A stretch of DNA of 64,000 nt from Boudabousia liubingyangii (GTDB lineage Bacteria; Actinomycetota; Actinomycetes; Actinomycetales; Actinomycetaceae), in the NCBI RefSeq assembly GCF_001907245.1, contig NZ_MQSU01000004.1:1-64000 (forward strand), given 5' to 3'. Of this stretch, positions 37,793 to 46,454 are shown piece by piece (the first letter of the stretch is position 1; each line of letters begins with the position of its first letter). Position numbers and translations under genes: made by a program. The notes under the pieces were generated by a model. That model saw only the letters and a program-made list of their open reading frames with translations, was not told the origin of the DNA and did no database searches.

Positions 37793-38587
37793 ATGCGCAA
37801 TCAATCTGAAGGGCTGCGAAGTGCTGATGGTACTTTGGGTGGATCGGGTGTGTATTCTGGCGTGCGCGAGGTTTTCCTTTCGGGCCGGTTCCGTAAAGCG
37901 GCGGTCGGGATAGCTCTGAGCACTGTACTTTCTATGCCTCTTATGGCCTGTGGGGTTGCACAAGATAGTAGTGTTTCGACTGGCTCTGGACATGGTGCGT
38001 CGACGGTTTCTGTCTCCCCTGAAGTGAGTGAGGTTAAAACTCCTGAGTGCGTGGAGGAGCAGAGGGTTTTTGTGTGGGAGCACTATCCAACTCCTGAAAC
38101 CCCAGCTGGGCGTAAAGAACCGTTGCCTGCTTGGGCTCTGGAAAAGCCTAAAAAGTACGATCCGAAGAACTTCCCCAATACAGTTGAGGGGAAGGAAGCA
38201 TTCGCGAAGTACTTCTTGGAGACTTTGATCCATGAGAGTAACTACAGGAGTGTTGTATTAACCGAAAACTTCTTTGAAGAAAAATGTGAATCCTGTTTGG
38301 ACTATAAGACCGCTATCGCGAGCAAAGAAGTAGGAACTACGCGTGTTTGGAGAGTAAAGAGTATTAACTCTTTAGTCCGTTATAGCCATCGTGATAGTGA
38401 GGCGTTAACTTCCATAGAGAGAGTGTTGCTCGAGTCAGTTGGAGATGGAGAAAAAAATACCAAGTCGCTTGATTATGGAGTTACGGTAGTTTCGAAAGAA
38501 GGTCCACTATACATTTCTCGGTTCAGCACAACCGGTGATTTCAAAGACCGAACTCCCAGCAATGAGATAGTTCAAGTAGATGAGTGA
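37793..38587 (+). CDS. DUF6318-family lipoprotein (second paralogue)
   Basis: A 264-residue paralogue of the gene at 36709. The signal ends in the lipobox LMAC, and the tether and domain follow, with PAWALEKPKKYDP, NTVEGKEAFAKYF and CESC. The first 60% is very close to its paralogues, while the last 100 residues diverge strongly (long runs without identity), which suggests recombination or diversifying change in the exposed domain. It has its own leader-repeat promoter. A short secreted frame (now a pseudogene) begins within its last codons. Confidence 0.8.
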   Translation: MRNQSEGLRSADGTLGGSGVYSGVREVFLSGRFRKAAVGIALSTVLSMPLMACGVAQDSSVSTGSGHGASTVSVSPEVSEVKTPECVEEQRVFVWEHYPTPETPAGRKEPLPAWALEKPKKYDPKNFPNTVEGKEAFAKYFLETLIHESNYRSVVLTENFFEEKCESCLDYKTAIASKEVGTTRVWRVKSINSLVRYSHRDSEALTSIERVLLESVGDGEKNTKSLDYGVTVVSKEGPLYISRFSTTGDFKDRTPSNEIVQVDE

Positions 38588-39065
38588 TATCAAAAAGTTA
38601 TTTGGGACTCTTTTGCTTGTTTGCTGCATTATTTCACTCCCTAAATCTGCTTACGCGAAGGAAGCAGAATACGAGGTGATTGATGTTCATACCCAACGTG
38701 ATCGCGTATTTCTCAAGGACTTAAAATGAGTTGAAACGACGCAAAATCACCCTAGAAAAGGTCAAGAGAAAGCGGGAATAAAGACTCCAATCTAGAGAAC
38801 TAAAGTCGGCCCGAAGTTGGCTCGTTATTGTGGGGTTTGGCGGGTTGTAGTACCGGATGGGACGGATCCTGAGAAGGTCTATGGCGATATTAGATACCGT
38901 CGCCGATCAATGGAGGAGCGTGCACGATTCACGCCAGGTGGAGTGCCCGTCCCGATTAACGACTGCAACGCACTATACGATTATTTCTACGCAAAAGACG
39001 GTGCGAAAGGTACGGGGAAGAGTGGCGCGCCCTCGCCGAAGCCGGGCCCCTGCGTTCCTCACTGA
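38580..39065 (+). pseudogene. Broken copy of the secreted gene at 40215, fused to a foreign 3' end
   Basis: The frame starts at ATG 38580, overlapping the preceding stop, and encodes a signal-peptide-like start (49 codons) before TGA at 38727-38729. The same frame continues through a TAG at 38793-38795 and then matches the intact gene at 40215-41147 (PKLARYCGVWRV, DPEKVYGDIRYRR, FTPGGVPVPINDCNALYDYFY). Near 39044 it joins a fragment of a different gene out of frame and ends at 39065. Two nonsense codons and the fusion make it non-functional. Confidence 0.8.
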
Positions 39066-39268
39066 CTTGTCGAGTTGAGAACCCGGAACCTGGAGTGACT
39101 ATTTTAGTGCGCACGCAGGAGTACCCCGGGTGGGTGGGCAAAGTTTTTACTTGGCTTAAGGGGCGACGTGAAGCCGCGGAAACCAGTGAATACCTTGAGC
39201 GTTGGGCCGCTTTTGGGTTGGGCCTAGAAGCTGAGGGTGCAGAAGATGAAGATTGTGGAGAAGGCTAG
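39044..39268 (+). pseudogene. 3' fragment of the 32296-type gene
   Basis: This frame of 74 codons repeats the C-terminal part of the protein at 32296-33360 (GPLRSSLTCR, YPGWVGKVFTW, REAAETSEYLERW) and then diverges, ending with TAG at 39266-39268. No start codon or 5' portion exists; the junction with the upstream pseudogene falls on the shared gggcccc segment. It is evidence of a deletion or recombination between dispersed copies. Confidence 0.8.
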
Positions 39269-39320
39269 GTCGTTCTTGGGGGAGTTACTCGGCTGAGCCT
39301 ATTTGCGTTGGCCAGTTTTT

Positions 39321-39427
39321 ATTGTGATCTACTGCTAATAGGGCCTGTGGAAAACTTGCGGCACTTTTTCTCCTCTTTTGTTACTCTGTAGCCAGTTATT
39401 CGCCATTTTTGGTAGTGGGAGTTTAAG
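39321..39427 (+). repeat. Promoter-leader repeat, copy 2
   Basis: This is the partner of the repeat at 37687-37792, with the same TTGCGG and GTTACT boxes and the same Shine-Dalgarno. The few differences are spread along its length. Confidence 0.75.
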
Positions 39428-40213
39428 ATGCTTAATCAATCTGATGGGCTGCGAAGTGAAAATGCTCTTATGGTTGGGGCCGGTGTGCGCACTGGTGGGC
39501 AGGAGATTATTTCTTCCGGAGGCTTCCGTCGGGGCGCGCTTGCAATGCTTTTAAGTGCGGGGCTTTGCCTGCCGCTTGCGGCGTGCGGAACTACGCAAAG
39601 TGGTGCGGTTTCAAATGAATCTGAAGGCCAGCAGGCTACGGTGTCGGCTTCGGCAGAGGGCGCTGAGGTTAAGACTCCTGAGGGCGTGGAGGAGCAGAGG
39701 GTTTTTGTGTGGGAGCACTATCCAACTCCTGAAACCCCAGCTGGGCGCAAAGATCCTTTGCCTGCTTGGGCGTTGGAAAAACCTACGAAGTATGATCCGA
39801 AAAAATTCCCCAATACAGTTGAGGGGAAGGAAGCATTCGCAAAGTACTTCTTGGAGACTCTGATCTTGGAGTCTCACACGCTCAACTTCGCAATGACGAA
39901 GACCCTCTATAAGGATTGTGACTCTTGTGAAGAATATATTGTAGGAGCAATCGATGCATCCAAATCAGAAAGCTTTATTCAGCTAACTCATATTCACTCG
40001 ATAACAAAGGTTTTTCGAATCCACTTTCGAAAGAGTGGAGATGATTCATTTGTGTTGAGAATCGATAATGAGTCAAACGACGACAATGATAGACTCCGTG
40101 ATTTCCGGGTAACAGTCACCTCTCGAGAAGGTTTGATGGAAGTTTCCGATCTTGCTTCGTCAGAAGAATATCGATCTGTTGACCCTACCGATCGTGTTGT
40201 GGAGCTAGACTAA
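39428..40213 (+). CDS. DUF6318-family lipoprotein (third paralogue)
   Basis: A 261-residue lipoprotein with lipobox LAAC, a Ser/Ala-rich tether and the DUF6318 segments PAWALEKPTKYDP, NTVEGKEAFAKYF and CDSC. Its central part (HTLNFAMTKTLY) is closer to the first paralogue than to the second, and its upstream leader matches the second, a mosaic pattern. The stop is 1 bp before the GTG of the secreted protein at 40215, so the pair is co-expressed. The arrangement DUF6318 lipoprotein plus secreted partner is the complete unit of which the second copy has decayed. Confidence 0.8.
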   Translation: MLNQSDGLRSENALMVGAGVRTGGQEIISSGGFRRGALAMLLSAGLCLPLAACGTTQSGAVSNESEGQQATVSASAEGAEVKTPEGVEEQRVFVWEHYPTPETPAGRKDPLPAWALEKPTKYDPKKFPNTVEGKEAFAKYFLETLILESHTLNFAMTKTLYKDCDSCEEYIVGAIDASKSESFIQLTHIHSITKVFRIHFRKSGDDSFVLRIDNESNDDNDRLRDFRVTVTSREGLMEVSDLASSEEYRSVDPTDRVVELD

Positions 40214-40214
40214 G

Positions 40215-41147
40215 GTGCGGTTATCAAGGTTGCTTCTTGCAATCAGCTTGTTGATTGATATTAGCTTCGTTCATTCCACTGCTTTGGCTGGGGATAAAGG
40301 TTGGCGACCCGATGTTCGTATTAAGGATGACCAAATATTTGTCTCCACAACTGATATTTTGAATAAAGTGCCTAGTAAAATTCCAAATTCCCTACCCCAA
40401 CTTCGCTCAAAGCCCGCTGTACACGGGCAATCTATCGGACCGAAGCTGGCTCGTTATTGTGGGGTTTGGCGGGTGGCAGTACCGGATGGGACGGATCCTG
40501 AGAAGGTCTATGGCGATATTAGATATCGTCGCCAATCAATGGAAGAGCGTGCACGATTCACGCCAGGTGGAGTACCTGTCCCGATTAACGACTGCAACGC
40601 ACTATACGATTATTTCTACGCAAAAGACGGCGCTAAAAGTGGCGGGAAGGGTGGTGCGCCCTCGCCAAACCCGGGGCCGTCACTGACCACAATCATCACG
40701 CGTGAAGCGCAACAACAAGCCCAAAAAGCCGGGATGAAAATCCAGCCCGAAGGACGCCACGATCGAAAACACGACGCCATCGTCTACACCACCGCAGACA
40801 CCCAGACCCTCCAAGTAAACCTGGATGGCCAAGTAATCCCCGTAAACCTAAAAGCCAAAAAGTGGGAAGCCGATTTCGGGGACGGTGGGCCCAAAGTAAG
40901 TACCGGGCAGCAACCTCGCCCCTACCCGGAAGGGTTAAAAGGAGGACTGCACCGAAAGTTCACCCGTGACGGTACCTTCACGGTCACCCTCACGACCAGC
41001 TGGGAAGCCAGCTTCACCAACCCGCAAACCGGGGAAACGGTCACCATCCCAGAACCTGTGATAACAACTGAGACCAGTGCTCCGCAAGAAGTCCGGCCCT
41101 TCACCGTGTACCTGAACGACCAAGCAGAAGAGCGAAACGGGCACTAA
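40215..41147 (+). CDS. Secreted protein partnered with DUF6318 lipoprotein
   Basis: A 310-residue exported protein. The signal peptide spans about residues 1-25 (hydrophobic core, ALAG at the end). Then comes a domain with ARYCGVWRVAVPDGTDPEKVYGD and two Cys, a Gly/Pro-rich linker (about 145-160) and a C-terminal beta-rich domain with a WEADFGDGG segment reminiscent of PKD/Ig-like folds. The start is GTG. No catalytic motif is seen. It is expected to be extracellular, and translation directly after the lipoprotein gene suggests the two proteins work together. The 3' half is GC-richer and CTA-rich, unlike the 5' half, so it may be a chimera of foreign and host DNA. Confidence 0.75.
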   Translation: MRLSRLLLAISLLIDISFVHSTALAGDKGWRPDVRIKDDQIFVSTTDILNKVPSKIPNSLPQLRSKPAVHGQSIGPKLARYCGVWRVAVPDGTDPEKVYGDIRYRRQSMEERARFTPGGVPVPINDCNALYDYFYAKDGAKSGGKGGAPSPNPGPSLTTIITREAQQQAQKAGMKIQPEGRHDRKHDAIVYTTADTQTLQVNLDGQVIPVNLKAKKWEADFGDGGPKVSTGQQPRPYPEGLKGGLHRKFTRDGTFTVTLTTSWEASFTNPQTGETVTIPEPVITTETSAPQEVRPFTVYLNDQAEERNGH

Positions 41148-41177
41148 AATATCCGCTGGACCAGAAAGGGGAGCGGA

Positions 41178-41951
41178 ATGAGTGACTTCGAACAGTTTGT
41201 GGCGATCGACTTCGAGACCGCTAACCGTAGTCGAGCCTCCGCCTGCGCCGTCGGACTAGCGCTAATCGACCCTAATGGAGAAGTCGCCCGCACCTACTAC
41301 ACGCTACTAAAACCGCACCCCACCGTCAGCTACTTCGACCCCGGAAATATTGGTATCCACGGAATCTACCCCGAGGAAGTAGTAGGCGCACCCACCTGGG
41401 AAGAAGCCCTACCCGCGATCCTCGACTTTATCGGCGACCTACCGCTAGTCGCACACAATATGGACTTCGACGGGTCCGTCATGGACGCCCTAGCCGAAAT
41501 CTACGGGCAACAAGTACCAAACCGCAGGCTCTGCACTCTGCGGGTCGCTAGAGCACTCAACCCCTACGAAGGATCCAAACGCCTAACCTGCGTCGCTCAA
41601 CACTATCTACTGGACTACGATTTTGAGCACCACCACGCAGAAGCCGACGCCATCACCTGCGGTCTAATCTTTGCTGAAATGCGCCGCCAACACGGAGATG
41701 AAACCCTAGCCAAAATCTTCGCCGGAAACCAAGGACGACGACGCTACGCAGGCGAGGACGGGCAACTACAAGACACTACCGGACGCATCTACCTGAACGT
41801 GCCCTACCGGGAAAAAGAAGCCGCCAAAAGCCTAGGTGCCAGGTGGGACCCAACCCGAAAACTCTGGTACGTCCTCGCCGAAAAGGTAGCGCCACCAATG
41901 GGGCCGGGCATCGAACCCTTCGCCCGCTGGGAACCGTTCGAAATACAATGA
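41178..41951 (+). CDS. DEDDh 3'-5' exonuclease with C-terminal DUF5710-like domain
   Basis: A 257-residue protein. The DnaQ-like exonuclease domain has D11 and E13 (AIDFETAN), AHNMDFD in motif II and HHAEADA in motif III, the epsilon-subunit DEDDh arrangement. Residues about 211-242 (YLNVPYREKEAAKSLGARWD) match the DUF5710 type domain found in DNA-processing and mobile-element proteins. The combination suggests a stand-alone nuclease for DNA repair or for processing of foreign DNA. Shine-Dalgarno (ggggagcg) precedes the ATG. Codon use is host-like, with many CTA. Confidence 0.82.
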   Translation: MSDFEQFVAIDFETANRSRASACAVGLALIDPNGEVARTYYTLLKPHPTVSYFDPGNIGIHGIYPEEVVGAPTWEEALPAILDFIGDLPLVAHNMDFDGSVMDALAEIYGQQVPNRRLCTLRVARALNPYEGSKRLTCVAQHYLLDYDFEHHHAEADAITCGLIFAEMRRQHGDETLAKIFAGNQGRRRYAGEDGQLQDTTGRIYLNVPYREKEAAKSLGARWDPTRKLWYVLAEKVAPPMGPGIEPFARWEPFEIQ

Positions 41952-42113
41952 AATCGGCTATTAAGCGCTCACAATAAACGCTCACTTAGATTCCTAAACT
42001 TCCGCGATAATTCGGTTGTTTTTCAAATACAGCACGAGTAAGCTTCGAAATGAAAGCAACAACCATCCAAGCTAAATAGTTTGGATGATAGAAGCTAGAT
42101 GCTGAGGACAACG

Positions 42114-43988
42114 ATGACCAAGCCTATAAATGACGAATTAAGTATTGCGAAAACATCCTTAGGGAATACCGATCTGCCCTTGTCCAGCCCAGAAGCGGAT
42201 TACTTTGAGATGGGCAAGTACTACGAGGGACTTGCAGATTTTATTGAACGTTGCCAGACCCCAATGACAATCGCAATTCAAGGAGATTGGGGGACCGGGA
42301 AAACTAGCACGATGAATATCATCGAAAATATATTGGAAGAACGCTCCATAAAAAGAACAACAGACGATAACAATAGTAAAAGCGTTGTTGCTAAAAGGAC
42401 CCAAACAGTTTTCTTCAATACATGGCAGTTTTCTCAATTTAATCTGGGGGATACCTTAATTTTTGCCTTGATCTCGCAGATTACGCAGACACTGATGGAG
42501 AAAAAGGAGCTTAATGCTGATGCCAAGGAGAAACTGAAAGAGTTTGCTAACTCCGGCCTAAGGATTATGACAACGGTGCTTAAATATGCTTGGCGAAAAG
42601 TTGAGGACAAAGCCGGCATGAGCGGTTTGACCCAAGAAGTAGTTTCGGATTATCGACAAGCACAAGAAGAAATCAAGACAGGGCAAAAAACCGAACCCTC
42701 GCTCGTTGAATCATTAAGGAATCTTAGAGCTAATTTTGAGAATACAATTCAAGAATTCTTAAACCAAACCGGAAATGATAGGGTTGTTATTTTTATCGAT
42801 GATCTCGATCGATTGGAGCCCGCTAAAGCAGTTGAGGTATTGGAAGCGTTAAAACTATTTTTTGAATCTAAAAATTGTGTTTTTGTTTTGGCAATTGACT
42901 TTTCAGTAGTCTCACAGGGGATATCTAGTAAGTATGGTTCGGATCTGTCAGAGCGTAAAGCTCGTTCCTTTTTTGACAAGATTATTCAAGTTCCCTTTCA
43001 GCTCCCCGTTTCCGAGTATGAACCCAGCAGACTTTTGAAGGAAACATTAGGTGAGATCGATCTTTCTGATGAAGCAGAGGGAGACCGTTCTTTGATAACA
43101 GAGATTACCCAGTGCTCTGTAGGTACAGTTCCGCGATCTATAAAACGTCTCGTGAACACCTTCTTGTTATTAGAGAACATAAATTCGCAAAAGTCAGATG
43201 ACACAAAAAGGATTAAGAATGAGCGTCTTGCTCGTTTTTATTGGCTATGTGCACAAAGTGCTTATCCGGAGCTTAATGAATTATTGTCGTTAAGTAAAAA
43301 AGAGGAACTTCGAGAACGTATTAAAGCCATCGCTGATGAAATTACCTTATTCCTAGGTGATGATCAGGAGCTTTCAAAAGAACTTGAAACATGGCATTAC
43401 GATGTAAATGAATTGAGTGGATTGAGAGATTTCTTGAAATTATACGAGGAACTTTCAATGAAGATTGGGCAGGAAGAAATCGAGGCTGGTCGTGCTGCGG
43501 CCGAACTTACTTCGCGCGGTGGGAAAAATATTTATAAAGGAAGGAAAGGCACAATGTCGCATGAAGATAGTATCGAGAGATTTAAGTGGCTCTTCCCCGA
43601 GTCTTTCCCTCTTCTAGAAGCGCTCCTAAAACGCATAGAGGATGTAGATAAGGACCATAATTTTACTATAGGCAAACAGAGTAGCGACAATGAGTATTCT
43701 GTTTATGCTTATCCCGCTGATAGCGATGATTCCTCTGCACGTCGTGTAGGACTTTTAAGAGTTAGCAAGATGAATTGCCGTATTAAATTCTCTTATAAAT
43801 GCAAAGAGGACGTAATGAAGACCATCGGTGCCCAGTTAATAGAGGCCGCAAATGGTCTAGATAATGAACTCAAGGAGCCATACAAGGCAGATAGAAATCA
43901 AGAATTTTGGGTTATTTACACTGACATTTCTCAGGCTGACCAAGTAGCAGGAATTCTTCGATTGGTAGCAGATCATGTCGTAAAGTGA
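42114..43988 (+). CDS. KAP-family P-loop NTPase
   Basis: A 624-residue STAND/KAP-type NTPase. Walker A GDWGTGKTS is at 57-65 and Walker B ends in D229-D230-L-D232 (IFIDDLDR), followed by the KAP motifs VLEALKLFFE and FVLAIDF. In KAP proteins the P-loop domain is often split by membrane segments, but no clear ones are seen here, so it may be soluble. KAP NTPases occur in phage-exclusion systems (PifA) and other defence loci. The ATG at 42114 has a gagg Shine-Dalgarno; an ATG at 42099 is possible. The gene is strongly AT-rich and stands alone between host-like genes. Confidence 0.85.
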   Translation: MTKPINDELSIAKTSLGNTDLPLSSPEADYFEMGKYYEGLADFIERCQTPMTIAIQGDWGTGKTSTMNIIENILEERSIKRTTDDNNSKSVVAKRTQTVFFNTWQFSQFNLGDTLIFALISQITQTLMEKKELNADAKEKLKEFANSGLRIMTTVLKYAWRKVEDKAGMSGLTQEVVSDYRQAQEEIKTGQKTEPSLVESLRNLRANFENTIQEFLNQTGNDRVVIFIDDLDRLEPAKAVEVLEALKLFFESKNCVFVLAIDFSVVSQGISSKYGSDLSERKARSFFDKIIQVPFQLPVSEYEPSRLLKETLGEIDLSDEAEGDRSLITEITQCSVGTVPRSIKRLVNTFLLLENINSQKSDDTKRIKNERLARFYWLCAQSAYPELNELLSLSKKEELRERIKAIADEITLFLGDDQELSKELETWHYDVNELSGLRDFLKLYEELSMKIGQEEIEAGRAAAELTSRGGKNIYKGRKGTMSHEDSIERFKWLFPESFPLLEALLKRIEDVDKDHNFTIGKQSSDNEYSVYAYPADSDDSSARRVGLLRVSKMNCRIKFSYKCKEDVMKTIGAQLIEAANGLDNELKEPYKADRNQEFWVIYTDISQADQVAGILRLVADHVVK

Positions 43989-44104
43989 CGGCTGAGTTTA
44001 CCTTCTAAAATCATCTTAAGGTAACTGCCAGATAGGGAAAGTAAGTACTCAACAGGCCGATCATTCGTGGACATGAAGGATTAATGCTGAGCTAGAATTA
44101 CCCC

Positions 44105-44653
44105 ATGGCGACACCGGATTTTGTTTTGGAACTGCGTAAACATGTGGGGCACGCTCGGCTCTGGATGCCTGGAATTACCGCGGTAATCCTGCGCCCGCAC
44201 CAGCTACCGGCAGATCAGGCCCTGCCTACAGAACTCCCCGAAGGACCCCTAGACCCCACCCAGTGGGACGTCCTAGTCGTACGCCGCTCCGATAACGGCA
44301 ACTGGACACCCGTCACTGGGATCGTCGACCCCGGGGAAGAACCAGCCGTCGCCGGCATCCGGGAAGCCCTAGAAGAAACCGGCATTAACGTAATCCCGCA
44401 GCGGCTACTCAGCACCCAAGTAGTCGGACCAGTCATCTACGCGAACGGGGACGACACCATCTACCTAGACCTAGCCTTCAGCATGCTGGTCGCCGAATCC
44501 TCCCGAAACACCAAACCCTGGCCTGCGGACGGGGAAAACACCGAATGCGCCTTCGTCCGTGCTGACCAACTCCCACCCATGAACGAACGCTTCACAGAGA
44601 TCGTCCGCCAAGCCCTAGAAAACCAGCCCTCCGCACGCTTCCACAGCCACTAA
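44105..44653 (+). CDS. NUDIX hydrolase
   Basis: A 182-residue pyrophosphohydrolase. The Nudix box GIVDPGEEP to REALEETGI is complete at 72-94, with the metal-binding REALEE glutamates. Substrates of the family are nucleoside diphosphates linked to other groups; ADP-ribose is one option, made attractive by the ADP-ribosylglycohydrolase next door, but the sequence does not fix it. A TAGAAT box ends 6 nt before the ATG and no Shine-Dalgarno is seen, so the mRNA is probably leaderless. CTA-rich codons mark it as a host gene. Confidence 0.9.
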   Translation: MATPDFVLELRKHVGHARLWMPGITAVILRPHQLPADQALPTELPEGPLDPTQWDVLVVRRSDNGNWTPVTGIVDPGEEPAVAGIREALEETGINVIPQRLLSTQVVGPVIYANGDDTIYLDLAFSMLVAESSRNTKPWPADGENTECAFVRADQLPPMNERFTEIVRQALENQPSARFHSH

Positions 44654-44741
44654 AAGATAGGGGAGTGCGCTCGTCACCGTTGAGAAGATTCTGCGCACCA
44701 AAACAGGCCTGCTCGCGTCGCTATCGCAGTAGAATAAACTC

Positions 44742-45797
44742 ATGAACCAGCGTTACGTTACCGGCAGTATTTACGGCCTAGCCCTAGGGGATGCCTGGGG
44801 TCGGATCACCGAGTTCGTCAAATACGAGGACATCACGCCCGACATGCTGATCCTTCCGCCCTTCCTGCAGGTCACCGACGACACGCAGATGAGCCTCTAC
44901 GCCCTAGCGGCCACCCGAGAACTCCTCAACGAACACCCCGACTGGGTACAGGCCCTACCTAGCACTAGGTCCGCAAACCAGATTCGCTGCTTCTACGCGG
45001 ACCAATTCCTAGGCTACTTCCACGACCCGGATAATACTTTCGACCGCGCACCCGGACGCACCGTCATTGGTGCGCTGCGCGCCTGGGACCTGCTACGAAA
45101 GGCCCCAAACCGGGAAAACCTACCTGAACTAACCGGCCTAGAAGGCGCCCAAGGTAGCGGCTCCAAGGGCTGCGGCACAATCATGCGTTCACCCTGGATG
45201 GGCCTATTAAATATTGACGAGGGCGCTCTGGTCACCTTGGCGATCCTACAATCCCAGACCACTCACGATCATCCCTATGCTGACTGGGCGGCGGCTGCGG
45301 CCGCGCTACTGGTGCGACGGATAATGGTGGCGCATGAAGGGGCTCCCCAAGGCGATCTGTTTACCCCTGAGTGGTGGGCCGAGGCCGGCTATCAGGCTGG
45401 GGTCGATGCCCTAGAACTGGGCCGTCAATACTACTTAGGTTTCACCCCGGAACTGGAGGCCGAACTTCGAAAGTTCCTTCAGGCCGGAGCTGACGAGATC
45501 CGCGACCCGCAGGCCTACGAACGCTACCTAAATAACGATATTTCTGCTGCCCTTGGGCAGGGGTGGATCGCGGAAGAATGCTACCGAACCGCCTGGGTCG
45601 CAGCCGGACTATACGGTGGCAACCCGGAACAGGCCCTGCGCGTCCTCGTCAACACGACGGGGGATTCAGACTCCCTAGCTGCAGTCGGCGGGGCCTTCGT
45701 CGGTGCCGCCTACGGCCTAGACGAACTCCTACCCCAAATCCTAGGAACCTTCGAACCCCGTTACGAAAAAGAACTAAAAGCTGCGGTCGAACTCTAA
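44742..45797 (+). CDS. ADP-ribosylglycohydrolase family protein
   Basis: A 351-residue protein of the DraG/ARH fold. Metal-binding residues are visible as TDDT at 45-48 and as GDSDSLAAVGGAFVGAAYG near the C-terminus, with GLALGDAWG at the start; these hold the binuclear Mg site. The family removes ADP-ribose from proteins or nucleic acids or hydrolyses related compounds. TAGAAT ends 6 nt before the ATG, again a leaderless-type start as in the NUDIX gene about 90 bp before. The two genes have separate promoters but a plausible common theme in ADP-ribose turnover. Confidence 0.9.
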   Translation: MNQRYVTGSIYGLALGDAWGRITEFVKYEDITPDMLILPPFLQVTDDTQMSLYALAATRELLNEHPDWVQALPSTRSANQIRCFYADQFLGYFHDPDNTFDRAPGRTVIGALRAWDLLRKAPNRENLPELTGLEGAQGSGSKGCGTIMRSPWMGLLNIDEGALVTLAILQSQTTHDHPYADWAAAAAALLVRRIMVAHEGAPQGDLFTPEWWAEAGYQAGVDALELGRQYYLGFTPELEAELRKFLQAGADEIRDPQAYERYLNNDISAALGQGWIAEECYRTAWVAAGLYGGNPEQALRVLVNTTGDSDSLAAVGGAFVGAAYGLDELLPQILGTFEPRYEKELKAAVEL

Positions 45798-45816
45798 GCG
45801 CCCAAAACCGATCAGT

Positions 45817-46434
45817 TCACCCAAATAGTGCCAAATCGGCCAGGTCACGCGGGTGGCTAGCATCCCAGTGCGCGGCCTCCTGGTCGGCCCAACGCTCCCA
45901 GTGCGGGGCAAAAATCTCACCATCGCGGCCCAAAGCCCGATCCTTACGACGCTGAGTATCCAAAATCTCCACCCAAATCGTAAAGTGTGCCGACAGGTAA
46001 GAGCGCGGAGTAATCGCCCCACAACCCTCAATAATCAACGGCACCGTCGGGTCAATCTTCACTGCTGGACCTGGAACATTCAACTCCCAATCCCACGTCG
46101 GATACTGTGGTTTCACCGAAGCTAAAATCTGCTGTTCCAAAATGGTCTGCGCAGCTGCCAAACCATCCCAACCCGGGTAGAACGAATCCATCGACAGTAG
46201 CTGTACGTTAGCCCACGGCTCGTACTCCGGGTGCTCACCCGAAGCAGCCCGAGCCCGCAACTCCTGTACCAGCCAACGCCCCATAGTGGTCTTGCCCGTA
46301 CCCGCCGGGCCATCCAGCAACATCCGGTAGGGGCCCGGAAGGTCACGGACCGGACCGGCAGAAAGTAAGGTCCCAATCGTGGAACGCTGTTCGTCAGAAA
46401 GAAAGTCTGGCGCCGGGACGCAATCCTTCATCAA
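45817..46434 (-). CDS. P-loop nucleoside-kinase-like protein
   Basis: A 205-residue protein with Walker A GPAGTGKTT near residue 43-51 and the arrangement of uridine-kinase or pantothenate-kinase-like P-loop kinases (LLSMDSFYPGWDGL, then an acidic LIIEGCGAI strand and RRKDRALGRDG in the lid region). The substrate is unknown. It lies about 20 bp after the ecfT stop on the same strand and is probably the last gene of the riboswitch-controlled operon, so a role in vitamin or nucleoside salvage is possible. Leucine CTA is not so dominant here. Confidence 0.75.
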   Translation of the reverse strand: MMKDCVPAPDFLSDEQRSTIGTLLSAGPVRDLPGPYRMLLDGPAGTGKTTMGRWLVQELRARAASGEHPEYEPWANVQLLSMDSFYPGWDGLAAAQTILEQQILASVKPQYPTWDWELNVPGPAVKIDPTVPLIIEGCGAITPRSYLSAHFTIWVEILDTQRRKDRALGRDGEIFAPHWERWADQEAAHWDASHPRDLADLALFG

Positions 46435-46454
46435 TACCTCAAAGCTAAGCGCTA

